Origin: Pseudisothecium myosuroides
Lineage: Eukaryota; Streptophyta; Bryopsida; Hypnales; Lembophyllaceae
Length of the DNA: 64,000 nt
Direction: 5' to 3'
Assembly: GCA_951799445.1 (NCBI GenBank)
Contig: OX637289.1
Coordinates: forward strand, 48,274,264 to 48,338,263
Shown: positions 36,768 through 47,988 of the stretch, piece after piece
Layout: each line of letters opens with the position of its first letter
How positions within the stretch are numbered: position 1 is the first letter of the stretch
Notes under the pieces: model-generated
Databases searched by the model: none
The model's input: the letters and a program-made list of their open reading frames with translations, nothing else
Told to the model about the DNA's origin: nothing
Made by a program: the position numbers and the translations under genes

Positions 36768-39581
36768 ATGAACAATCCTTTTGCAAACAGGTTTGTAGAT
36801 CCGGTGCCAACTTTGCTGGTGGGTGTGGCACCCTGTGAGGGCATCCCTCGTGCATCATGGTATACCAAGTGCGTGACACTGACGAATGAAGCTGGGACGG
36901 AGGTGGCAAAAGGAATTTGCCACAGAGTTGATGCAGACCTTGTCATTGATATGGACGGGAAACCACTTGGAGACGACCGGGTCGCAATTCAAATTGCGGA
37001 GTCCCTTTGTGAGGCCGATGTTTTGTCGCAATGGATGTGGTCAATGCACTCTTGGCCGATATTGAGGACCTATCTCAACGGTGCCAATCTTTATGACCAT
37101 GATCAGACGTTTATATACAAGGCCGCAGTCAATGCATCTACCCGGCACGTTCGAAGTGGAGTTTGTTCTTATGAGAGTTCTTGGGAGAGGAAAGAACCAA
37201 ACAATCCTCCGAAGAGAGAAGCTCTCCTCACCCCCCAGGCAATCATTGAAGTGTCTACCAAGAATTGTTGCCCGAAGAACTGTTTGCAGCCGTTTCCGCG
37301 TGGGCAGATTCAAGCCATTCGGTCCGTTCTTCATGTGGATGGCGGAGTGAAATTACGTAAATCGCGTCTCCTTGACGTGCACAAGCAAACACACTCTGAT
37401 GCCAATGGGAGGGACATGATCACTTTGTCACATCATGAAGTTTGCCCCACGGCCTGGTGCACCATTCATGGGATATTGAAAGCTACCTTTTATAGGTACA
37501 AGGGCATGGCGAAACTTGATAAGCCGCTGTTGCACCATGGTAACCTTGGCTTGAAGAAGCCACGGACTCAAACCGTACAAGCGACGGCCACACTTTGATT
37601 GATTCTTGAAGCGGACCCGATGCCTCACAAATCAAGGACGCTTCAGTCCAGGGAGAAAGTTCCATCCATGGTCCTGCCTGCATCATTTCAATGGAAGGAT
37701 CATTTGCCGAAGATCAACAAAGTCAATTCGACCTTTCAGTTGCCACATATTTCAGCAAGTGGGTTGAGCAGCATCCGTCGAGCTTCATTTCCGGAATACT
37801 CTCCAAAAGCTCGTGGTGACAATTTTGCTCGTTGTGCCGAGTGCGATAAATTCATGCAACTGAAGAGCGCTTGTACTCCACGTTCTTGGGCGCAAGAGTT
37901 TTGGACTATACAATTGAAAGTTCAGCTCAATAGACAACAAGCTGATAGGGAGCTGTATTATGCAAACCATGCGGTGTCCGAGAAGTATCTGGAGAAGGTT
38001 ATTACCATAATTCATGACAAGATGGATCACTCAAAGATGACTTCTCCCCATTATTCTCACAAAAACAAGGGCACCGATTCATTGATGAAGTTGCCTCTCG
38101 CTATTACGGGCATGATAGCCCACGAGCATGGAGATGTGAGATATGTGCACTATGGCTTAGACATCTTTGCATCGGACTCTAATCACACCGTGGGCTCTAT
38201 TGCAAAGTTGTTGTGAGATCTTGAGGCTGAACCAAAATTCTCCTTGCGCCACTTGTTTCCCGTGGATGTGATTAATCCATTGTCAAAAGCCTTATTGGAA
38301 GGCTCAGAAATATGTGTGGAATCTCTCCCCCCTCGTTTTGAAGATGTGGTTGAACCCCAATGTCTTCCTCCAACATTGAATCTTCAACTTGACAATTGTG
38401 CAGGTGACAACAAAAACCGGTGGGTTTTTGCATTTTGTTCTCTGCTTATATACAGAGCCGTTTTTCGTAAGGTCTACGTGAATTTCCTCATTGTTGGACA
38501 CACTCACGAGGACATTGATGCTCTATTCGTTCGTTGGAGCAGCATGTTGAAGACTAATGACTATCTCACAGTTCCGAGGTTGATGAAGTCCTTCATGGAT
38601 TGCGAAACGCAACCCATAATTCCTCATCTCATTGAAGAGGTTCCTGATTTCAAAAAATTTGTAAAGGGGTACTTGCATGCAGGGGATGAATCTCTAATGG
38701 GTCATTCACAGGCCTAGCAATTCAAGTTCTTTAAAGATTCGAATGGATGGCCCCTGATGCAGTACAAAATTCAATGTACAGACATTGATTGGTTGCCAAA
38801 GGAAGGTGGAGGGATTCGCTTGTGGAAGGAGACAGCTGATGGGCGCCCTAAATTGCCAAGAGGCAACCCTCTACCTTTGTCACCTAAAGTGATGAAGGGC
38901 TTCGATGAGGTTTGTAAGGGTGTAGACGGGTACATTGCTGTGTGGTCTGGAATGGCTAATCAAGACTTGTCTGGGGAGTTCCGGAGGAAGAATAAGCCAG
39001 TGATGAAGTACTAGGAAGGTGTGAGAAGCGCTTTGCATGAACCACTTGTGGCACGTGATATATTGCGGGATGGATTTTGGCCGAATTCAATAGTCACTAA
39101 TGAAGAGGAAGACCAATACCTGAACCAATTCCTAAAAGACGGCAGTGTGCATGAAGAATTTGCAGAGGATGCACCCTTTGTTGGAAAGAAGCGTGATCGT
39201 CCACACGCTTCCTTCCGTGTTGGTCGTGATGTATATGCCGGTTATATTCTCGCAGTATGTCCCGCGGATGGTGACTGTCGCCCGTTTTGGCTTGCTCGAG
39301 CTTTGTCGAACCCTAGTCCGGATCCAGGGCATATCAATTTCATTCACTTGCAATACTGGATGCCAATGTCATTTGAGCACGTTGACGAGGATACATATCT
39401 TGGGTGGGACACTAAAAAAGGGAATATATGGTGTGAAGACACAGAGGTCTCCTTGAGTTGGAATCATATGGATACCCTAATGACAACTTGGAAGCCTCGC
39501 GTGAGAGCAGAAATGGTAGATCCAGAATTCAAAATCCCGAAAACGCAAATCTGCAATTCTGCATCATCAAAGAGTCCGTAG
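36768..39581 (+). pseudogene. Gene B: DUF7869/transposase-like, four in-frame stops
   Basis: One continuous frame of about 940 codons runs from ATG 36768 to TAG 39581. It is broken by TGA 37596, TGA 38214, TAG 38715 and TAG 39012, with no frameshift. The ATG lies one base after the acceptor TTGGCTGCAG. Features in order: an N-terminal region of unknown fold; a cysteine pair CAECDKFMQLKSAC near 37835-37875; and LDNCAGDNKNRW (about 38385) with GHTHEDIDALF (about 38500). That last pair is the hallmark of proteins annotated as DUF7869 in bryophytes and other eukaryotes. The C-terminal region ends near WKPRVRAEMV. Known: DUF7869 members are multicopy and look transposon-borne. A DDE-like nuclease role is my inference from the D, N, H and D residues. 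All four stops fit CGA to TGA or CAG to TAG. Probably the decayed main protein of the element that also carries gene A. Confidence 0.7.
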
Positions 39582-40640
39582 AGGCCAACATTGTTGCTGA
39601 AAGGAAGAAAGCATCCTTGGCACAAAGATGAATAGCTTGTAGGCATAGGAAGTCATTCTTTAGGAGTATTAGTTGTTTGTAGTTTAGGTATTTTAAAAAT
39701 AAAAATAAGTAAAAATAAAAATGAAGAAAACAAATATGAAGGACCAAAAAAAAATAGGTATGAAAGAGAGTTTGTGTGGAATTTTCAAAGTTGATAGGTT
39801 ATTTTTTTACCATTTTATGTCCAAAAGAAAATGGAAAAAAAAATAGGAAAGAAGAAGAAGTAGATTTCTTTTGCAATTTCCTTTAGTACATTGTGCTGAT
39901 TTTATTTGATTATACTGGAATTGAATGTTCTGTATTTTGTTTAATATAAAAAAATTGAATTTATTGTTATTTTCTATATTATATGGAGTATTTTTCTCCT
40001 TATTACTTGTATTTCAAATGTCCTTATTTGTTTGTTTATAAGGGCACATGCACTTTTATCATTTATAATGAGTATTTTTGAATTTCTATATCTATAATTA
40101 TGCAAAATGTTTTTGTAGCCAATCTAATAATTATTTATTTGTTATGAATGATCTTAGTTTGAATGTCATTGAATTCCTTGGAACACCTTTCTTTGCAAAA
40201 GTGCGAAGCGAGTCTACTTGAAGACATAAAAAAAAACGTGAATGTAGCAATGGATCCATATATCGACATAAAATATGGAATTGCAATGTGCACAATGACA
40301 TGTGCTGGTGCTGTTTTTTATACGTACCTAAATCCGTAGTTCTCTTGGCATATTACAGTCTCAATTTATCAAATTGTCTCAAATTATTGACTTCTTTTGC
40401 ATACTAAATATAGTCTCAGAATTAAAATGAGATGCCACCTTCTTTCATTTTAATGAATATGACCTTCTAAATATAATTTCAAACTATTACACAAGTATCA
40501 CTAAAACTAATAATTATTGCTGACAGAAGTTAGTAGAAATTCATTTTGATTACCTGAAGTGTTTCAATCTCTAGTTAAGCAATCGAAGTTTATTCTCTCT
40601 AACTACTAAAAGATAAGTATATTGCAATTATACAATTGTA
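39582..40640. other. AT-rich spacer downstream of gene B
   Basis: Nothing supportable is seen. This may include the 3' terminus of the gene A/B element, but no terminal repeat was identified. Confidence 0.4.
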
Positions 40641-41200
40641 AATTCAAATTTTGGTTTAAGACAGGGTTGTCTTGTCGGACATTTTTTGAGGTTTTGGTGA
40701 CGTGTCTGACGTCGCATGTTGTACTAGACAAATGTCAAGTATAAATGACAATCCCGTCCAATAAGGGTAAATTTTTTTACCCCATGGTAGATAGATTTGG
40801 CATACGTGGCTAGCTTTTGGACTAACGTGGAAAGCTTGGACGAATGCAAGTAGGGGCACATGAGGGTGGGCGACTTCGGGTAGGTGAAGAGGCGACTGCA
40901 AGTTGATGAAGAGGCGAGTGCTGGTAGGTGCAACCGCGAGTAAGTGAAAGGGCGAGTGTAGGTGAAAGGCGACTGCGCGTGCATGAAGGGGCAAGTGCAA
41001 GGTAAAAGGCGACTACGCATATATGAAGGGGCGATCGTACATGAATAAAGGGGCAAATGGAAGTGGGTGAAGAGGCAACCGCGCCTGCATAAAGGGGCGA
41101 GTGAAGGTGAAGGGCGACCGCGGATGAATGTAGGTGGGTGAAGGGGCGAATGTGGATGGAAGGCTACCATGCGTGCATGAAGGGATGATTATGCTTAGTT
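40641..41200. repeat. GAAGGGGCGA-type degenerate minisatellite
   Basis: Blocks such as GTGAAGGGGCGAATG, GAAGAGGCGA and GCATGAAGGGGCAAGTG recur at loose spacing between 40850 and 41190. The minus-strand ORFs (40656-41170) are repeat-derived histidine/proline-rich readings and not genes. Confidence 0.6.
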
Positions 41201-42010
41201 GAATCGATAGTTCACAGTTGTAGGAAAAAATCCAATCTCCTTCAAATCTTTTTCAAATCAAATCTTCTTTAAGAGTTTAGACAAAAATTGCAAAAATTAG
41301 GTGAAAACTTATTTAAAATCTTTGTAAATTGCAAATAATATAAAGGAATGTACTTACTTAAACCTTTGTCCTTTATTATATATTTTAAAAAACAATATGA
41401 CAAATAATACATGATTACAAAGAGTCTTTGTGAACTACAAAATATAAGAGGTAAAGTCTTTATTAAAATCTTCCGTTTTTATGTTGTACTTTTAAAATCA
41501 ACATGACAAATAAATCATGCTCCACCTTACAATTAGAAAGAATCTTGGAAAATAAAAGTTAAAGTTTTTTTTAATTCTCCAACCTTTACTTTTAATTTTA
41601 GATCAACATGACAAATAAACTTGAGTAGGATGAATCATTAAAAATTGCAAAAAAAAATGACAAAGTTATAATTTAAATCTTCACTTATTAGCTTTTATTT
41701 ATAAAACCAAATTGACAAATAATTCTTGATTAGAAGGAGTCTAGGAAAATTGCTCTAAATAAATAGAAAATTTTAATTCAAATATCCATCAACTTTTTAT
41801 TTTTTTTATTTTTAAATCAATGTAACAAATAATACATGAGAAGATGGTTCTTTATAAATGACTGCAAAATGCAATTCATTTGGACACATTCTTACTTCAA
41901 ACTTTTCCATATATGTTTTAATTTTAAAATTAAAGTGACAGATAATACTTGAATAGGATTACTCATTGAGAACTACAAAAATAAATAAAAAATTTCTTAC
42001 TTCAATCTCC
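41201..42010. other. AT-rich degenerate repeat region
   Basis: Phrases of the type TTTTAAATCAACATGACAAATAA (given here only in outline) recur about every 120 bp with strong divergence, suggesting an old tandem array. No gene. Confidence 0.4.
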
Positions 42011-44146
42011 AATCTTTATTTTTATGGGCCCCGTTGGAATCGCCGACGCTCCCAATGAGGGGAACGCCATGGCGCAACGGGAACGTGGAGAGCAGGGAAC
42101 GGAGGGAACGCCGGAAACACGAAACTCTAATTTTTTGTCATCTCACGAGGGCTCCCTGGTGTATTCACCTCGACGTAGTCCTTCGGGAGCCCTACGAAGA
42201 CCACCAAGCCCTTGATGCCAGCTCAACCGCACTAAACCCTAAAAGCTCCACCACGCCAGATATCAGCAAAAATCACCCTCAAAGAATTCACAGAGATGAC
42301 CTTTGATAGCCCTCAACAAATTCACAGGAAAAATTGGATAGCTGCTATTCAAAGAGGCTTCAAAGCCATCGGAATTATCACCAACCTATCCCCATACAAA
42401 CACAAGCCTGTGCTAAGGTTTGGTGCAAGCGCTCTAAGTAGACAGCATCAACCAAGTTATACCAACAAACCGGTTCTTAGATGCGGACACTACTGCTATA
42501 TTCATCAATTCTTCAAGTCAAAAGCCAACCCTCTTGAAGTTGATCACACCAAAACCATGGGCTGAAACTTACTGGCCTGCAGCATATTAGTATTTCGCAT
42601 CAGTATGCTCCAGTGCAGCTATACATTACAAACTGCATTACAGGCTCCATTGCTATCCCACTACTATATGGTTCCATAAACCCTAATTCTCGTGCCACCA
42701 AAAATGACAGAAGAGTAGGCACATGACCACCGCAAAACTTAGATGAGAGGTTTTGAAAACTCCAGTCCAGCTATACATTACAGGCTCCATTACAGGCTCC
42801 ATTGCTATCCCACTACTATACAATTTCATAAACTCCAATTCTCGTGCCATCGAAATGATACAAGAGTAGGCACACGACCCCCGCAAAACTCAAATGAGAG
42901 GATTTGAAGAGCATTTCCAGACAAGTTACTTTATACTTCAAGTCCCCCTTCCTCCTCTCTCATCCAACCCAACCTTGCAAACCACTTAGCAACAAAAGGG
43001 CAGTCGTCACAATTCAAGCTCGGGATACGCACCTGCAAGAAGAGGAGGAAGAAGAAGAATCATGAATGTTGGAGTCCACAAGAAGCAGATCAAGAATAGT
43101 TGCACCACGATCTAGCACCACGAACGAATTTATATAAGATTCAGCTCCAGTTTGAACCTAAACCACGAAGGGTCTACAAAACTCCCCACCCATGACCTAA
43201 GTTACAGAACCAACAAAAGCGATGCGCAGAAGGGGAGTGGATTCATGGAGTTTTAGTGCAAGAGAGCCAGTCGACACCTCACTCGGATTATGAACACATT
43301 CAAGATGGTTGTGCTTGATGACGAAATACAACTATTACGGTAGTGCTGGATAATGAACAACAATAGCTACATTCCATGCTGGAGAGCATTAAGTTATTTG
43401 GAGTATAAGGTAAGGTAGGAGGCTCTGAAAGCGAGCATCTAGTCCGCCTTTTTCATGTGGTCTCTTGGATGGGATTATTTTTAGCTCATTTTTTGGACAA
43501 AGAGAAATAGATTCTAATTGTAACACAAGTGGTTTTGTATATTTTGAAGCATTTTTAAATTACTTATGAATTTTCAAACAAGACAAGTCATAGGTCCCTA
43601 TTTATGACCCTAGGTCGTTTATAAATTGTTCAAATGCCACTTCTAGAGAGAAATGGAGAAAACAAAGAGAATGATTGGCTCTTGCTATATTATGTTTTTT
43701 TTAATTGATCCATTCAATGGGTGGATGCATGGTTGAGTGGACCAAAGGTGGCGGAAGTCCATATCCATAGAACTTAATATAAGGCTGACCCGCAGTATGA
43801 CGTGGCAGAATATGGCTTTGTGATTGGGTGAGATTAAAGTGCGTCAGAGAAATCAGCCCATTCAGAGCTGGCTTGGCGGCTTCAGGGCCCGGTAGTTGAA
43901 CTGGCCATAAAGTAGTTAATGGGCCGCGTGGTTGGAAATCTGACCCGTCCATTTTGAAGTTATTGCATCCGACGATGATCTGAGCTGCTGCTGACGCCGG
44001 CATTGGGGGCTTCGTTCCCGTCTGTCCGTCATGCTCCTCTCTCTGTCCCCGAAGCTGGCCCGCGTGCCCTGCGTGACAAGTTTAGGACTCGAGTGTTTTT
44101 CTTAGCAACGGTTTAGGAAAATCGTAAGTCGTATTTTACGGAAACA
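42011..44146 (+). promoter_or_regulatory. Region upstream of gene C, with a ~150-bp duplication
   Basis: 42011-42300 is GC-richer and could include leader exons. 42615-42740 and 42775-42900 are diverged direct copies (GGCTCCATTGCTATCCCACT and following). 43700-44146 is GC-richer and immediately precedes the gene C ATG, so it likely holds its promoter. No ORF here is convincing as a gene, and no palindrome array like A, B or D is seen. Confidence 0.4.
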
Positions 44147-45354
44147 ATGAGTGATACGGAGGTCTTCGAGGAAGAGCAGGAGTCTCTGTTGGGGAAGGTT
44201 TTGCGATCAGTTAGGAAGAAGGTCAAGGTTGAAGGAGCAGCTTGGGTCGACCCTTTGTACGCAGAACAACCCACAATTACGTGGGACAAGTTGACACCAT
44301 TGAAGCGGGGGTATTTTGCAGAGGCTTTTGGTTTGTGTAATGAGGGTTTGGCTCCAAAGCGGCTCAAATATGGGATTCATTTGCTAGAATCAGACGTAGA
44401 GGCATTGTTTGGAGCGAAGGTCAATTCCAACGGTTACGCTTACTCGTCGTTGGAAGATACCAGCTTTGTGGAGAAGGTGGAGAAGATATGGATGCTTACC
44501 CACCAACGCACAAGTGTTCCAAACACACGGCTGATCAATGTTGCTGAAGCTAAAGGTTTGGCATATAACACCATATTCATTAATTTGAGAGAATTCTCAG
44601 ATTATGAGAGTTTTGATAGCTGTTTTCAATCCAATTATATGCTACAATTACATACAATCATGGTGAAAAATATCATTCATTTGTGATGCAGAAGTCATTC
44701 ATTCATAATCAATAATCAAATCGTAACATTAATACTTCCAGTAAGAGCAACATAAACTAAAAAAACAATTGGAGATTGATGGTTCATATATTTATAGTAA
44801 GATTGCCAAATATGACAAGCATTACACTAGTTTTGGACTTCTAGAATGCCTATTTCACTGTAAATCTTATAATGTGATTCAATCTTGCATCCAAATGTCA
44901 AATGATTGTATAGAATTTATAGTAATATATATAGGTATAACATATACCATATAATACATAACAGGTATAGCAGGTATATAACATATATATATATATATAT
45001 AAAGGTATAACATATACCGTATAATATATAACAGATTATTCATCTTACTTGATCCATGAAATCCCTATAGCTATACATAGTTTCATGCATGAGACCTACT
45101 CCTTAGCTCTACCATTGCTTTCCATATCTCAGGTCCTCGACTACATTCTTGAGGGCAGATTTGGTGGGGATGTTGTAGTTCTTGCATCTTCAAGGACCTC
45201 CTCTCCCATGCATCCCAAGGTCAACGAGTACAATGCATGAGTCGTTCATCATGTGACTTTGATGGACGATGACGTTGTATCAATTTTTGAGGAAGTAGAC
45301 CAGGTTGAACTTGTAATCCTAATTTCCTCGGATATTCAGCATTTGCTGAATTGA
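44147..45354 (+). CDS. Gene C: unknown protein, at least two coding exons
   Basis: I do not recognise it. Exon 1 starts at ATG 44147 (MSDTEVFEEEQESLLGKVL). It encodes an acidic then basic N-terminus and a globular stretch (ITWDKLTPLKRGYFAEAFGL, YGIHLLESDVEALFG), and reads to about LINVAEAK near 44555. A later coding segment 45133-45354 (VLDYILEGRFGGDVVVLASS ... IQHLLN, TGA) follows the acceptor ATCTCAG. It contains one in-frame TGA at 45238-45240, explained by CGA to TGA. The exon 1 donor could not be fixed, because the obvious GTTTGG site does not join in frame, so a middle exon may be missing. The intron is AT-rich with a (TA)n run near 44985-45000. The gene converges on the HAD gene. Confidence 0.45.
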
Positions 45355-45543
45355 TAGGTCGTGGAGGTATTGGAATGGACTTTGTGCTTATACACTCTTT
45401 TCTTTGGGATCCACTTGATACCTATAAAATAAAGAAGACAATAAAGGAAAAAGTTATAATTGCAATAATATGTGTTAAAGTAATCCAACACATGCATAGA
45501 ACACAATTGTAGCAAATGGATAAAAAACCAAATTCATTCATAC

Positions 45544-45891
45544 CTTAGAAGTTGTAGCAATGTGTCTGTTGTCAACATACAACTTTCTTTGTGGAACAAT
45601 AACATCAGCTGAACGTAGACAAGCTGAAGGAGCTATTTTTCGAATTTTGAGTGGCGACGGGGAGCTCACTGGGAACAATCGCTTTCTCCCGCTTGGTGGG
45701 CTATCCACCACACCATCATTAATGGGTCTTGTGGAGAAGTCCATAGTAGATAGTGCAGTAGCTGCCGAGACCATAATGTGACCCACACCGCTTTGAGATA
45801 ATGCATATTGGCCGTATTCTAAAATGGAATCCATCGACGCATTACACTTGGAAACACTACCAGTATATGGTACGGAACAATCACGCAAATC
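45544..45891 (-). CDS. Conserved exon downstream of the HAD gene (SPPSG motif)
   Basis: On the minus strand, after the acceptor CCTTCAG, the exon reads DLRDCSVPYTGSVSKCN and so on to a donor AAG/GTATGA. It contains SAATALSTMDFS, GVVDSPPSGRKR and SSPSPLKIRK. The plus-strand block at 61034-62110, behind the second HAD copy, shares this pattern (ATDAASAAIDYS, VVDSPPSRGPVR, SSSPLKR). The pairing with HAD is therefore conserved at two loci. It may be the C-terminal exon of the HAD protein through an unseen splice, or an adjacent gene. Function unknown; the composition suggests a disordered, basic nuclear protein. Confidence 0.55.
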
Positions 45892-46092
45892 CTGAAGGGT
45901 ACAAAAGTCAGCGTGATTACAAAGAATAAAGGATAGACAAGTGGAATACAAACAATAAAACAACTGAAAATGAATTAAACAATCATCCATTTTGCAAGAC
46001 AACTATGATAGAACTATAATAGATACACTTGTCTTTAATGAAACACCATAGCAATAGATAAAATGCACAAATGCAAGGAATATTGTTCAGTA

Positions 46093-47359
46093 TTATCGAC
46101 GACTGGAATGATCCTTAACTAGCATCTTAGACTCCTCTATGGCGTTTATAAGTTCATCGTATTCTCGCGTATCCTGCTCCACAACAAGCATCCGCCGTCC
46201 AATGTTATCATTCTTCCGAAAGGACAATAGTCCACGATCCTTGGTGCCATGTAAGCGTGTAATCCAAGGCAAAAGCTCATCCAGCAAGAAAGTGTCTTTA
46301 AAACCATCTCCTTCCTTTGACCACGAATCTGGCAGCACAATGTTTTCAGGCTCGTTCAGAACATGCTTCTCAGGACTGTCGTCTACCATAATAGTATTGC
46401 CAATAGTAAACTTTGAGTTCTGTGCATCGAACAATTTGTCTAGAGGTTTGAGGAACATGTTTTTGTCGGTTCCCTTCACTTTCAAAGTTGTGATGTTTCC
46501 TCGCGGACCCCTACACTTCAGATTGTCGCAAAACTCTTGCCCAAGGATACTCCATGGTGTCTCTAATCCTCTAAATAGGTACTCGCATATGAATTTTGTT
46601 GTAGAAGTCATCATGGAACTCCAAACAGAAATGTATGCGACTGTAGCTAATTGTCGGAGGAATTCCTCGCAATGAGGACGAACATATATAGCTTTTGAAC
46701 CAATAGATACTAGAAAAACGCTAAAATGTGGCTCCGAGAGATCACTGTAGATTGTGCCCTTAGGAAGATTTTTCTTTTCCTTAGATACACAAAGGATCCC
46801 ATTCAGGTCTAGAATGACATTGAGCCACCTTCTTCTCGGCCTGGAAGCGAGCGAAGGAACGATAGGCTCTTGTATTGCACCTATACATATTTTTGAAAGA
46901 TCGCTCCTCTGTTAAAATCAAGGCAGAGAAATATGCCAACAGTTGTTGGTAAACATTTGAACACAAAATAGAAACACAAATGAAGGGACTCAAACAGTAG
47001 AAGATCCAAGTCACAAGAACAAATATCTCAATAGATGCACATTAAAATAAAGAAAAGTTGACCACTTACAATTTCCTCAGACGTAGGACTTTGTAAGGAT
47101 TCTTTAGTGCATGCATTATTTGCTGGAGGCGGTATATGAACCTCCATGAGAACATCATCTGGAATATTCACATCAACCTCCATATCCTCTTGCAATTGGA
47201 CTCCTTGAAGTGATACTTCCAGGTTAGGGTCGATTCTTCCACCAGAATTTGGATGGTTTGATCTTGGAACACATGAAGGGCTCTTTTGGAAGGACACATT
47301 CGAGGGATCAATGGTAGAAGGTGGAAGATGTTGGGGCACTATGTCCTCATTAAGAGAAC
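46093..47359 (-). CDS. FCP1/NIF-type HAD-fold protein (copy 1)
   Basis: HAD-superfamily phosphatase-like protein of the FCP1/small CTD phosphatase (NIF) type. Exons: 47359-47070 (SLNEDIVPQHLPPS ... SPTSEEI, proline/serine-rich and acidic) joined in phase 0 to 46908-46093. Motif I is VILDLNGILC (DLNG where classic members have DLDxT). Motif II region is SVWSSMMTSTTK, and the motif III/IV region is TIMVDDSPEKHVLN. The frame ends HSSRR with TAA and no internal stop. Upstream coding exons beyond 47359 are likely but not identified. Asn in place of the second motif I Asp may alter or abolish phosphatase activity. It lies on the same strand as gene D, about 600 bp downstream of it. A decayed paralogue lies at 59992-60819. 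Confidence 0.7.
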
Positions 47360-47988
47360 CTGCAAATTATTACAAGTGGATAATGAGTAGTTTCCAAAAC
47401 AAATGTAGATTTACACTTCAAATCTTATGAAAATATATTATGTTCACAATCTAATGCACATAAGTGTGGATTCATATCAGAAATCACCAAACAAAAGTCG
47501 CACTTATAATTTATGTACATGTAACTATGGATTTACATTTATAATATAAATGAAAAAAATCCAATATTCATATTTACATACACTTAAGTAGTTAAGTATG
47601 AATTCACAATTAAAATCTTGAAAAAAAAATGTAACACTTACAATTTTTTAAAGGTGAAATTGGATTTTACATATAAAAGCAAGCCAAAAAAAGATGGAAT
47701 ACTTTTGCAATTCTATACACATACATTTTGAAAATAACTAAAAATCTTGAAAAAACGATTGCAATATTTACAACTTCATACTTGTAAATGCAATCTTCAA
47801 AATTACATTCAACAATACAAAACAATCCTGTAGAAGTAAAAAAAACCATACTTAAAAAAATAAAAATAGCGCAACTTCAAAAGATCCCAAATCATTACAG
47901 TGAGAGTTCACTGAGATGAACCTTGGGGATCATTGACTTCCTCATTTCCAACCCCCGAACTCATTGCAGGAGTCTGCAGGTCATCTGA
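47360..47988. other. AT-rich spacer/intron between gene D and the HAD gene
   Basis: No supported exon. Just after the gene D stop, the frame would continue SDDLQTPAMSSGVGN for a short distance. This might be a former C-terminus or a spliced exon. Confidence 0.4.

Noticed and set aside
36768..39581. Stop-codon reassignment as the reason for internal TGA and TAG
   Set aside because: KU70 ends in TGA, and both TAG and TGA occur at expected gene ends here. Mutation of CGA and CAG explains the stops without an altered code.
40656..41170. Minus-strand His/Pro-rich ORFs
   Set aside because: They translate a degenerate minisatellite.
42296..42565. 89-codon plus-strand ORF
   Set aside because: No recognisable family and no supporting splice or promoter signal; it may be part of a leader but is not called.
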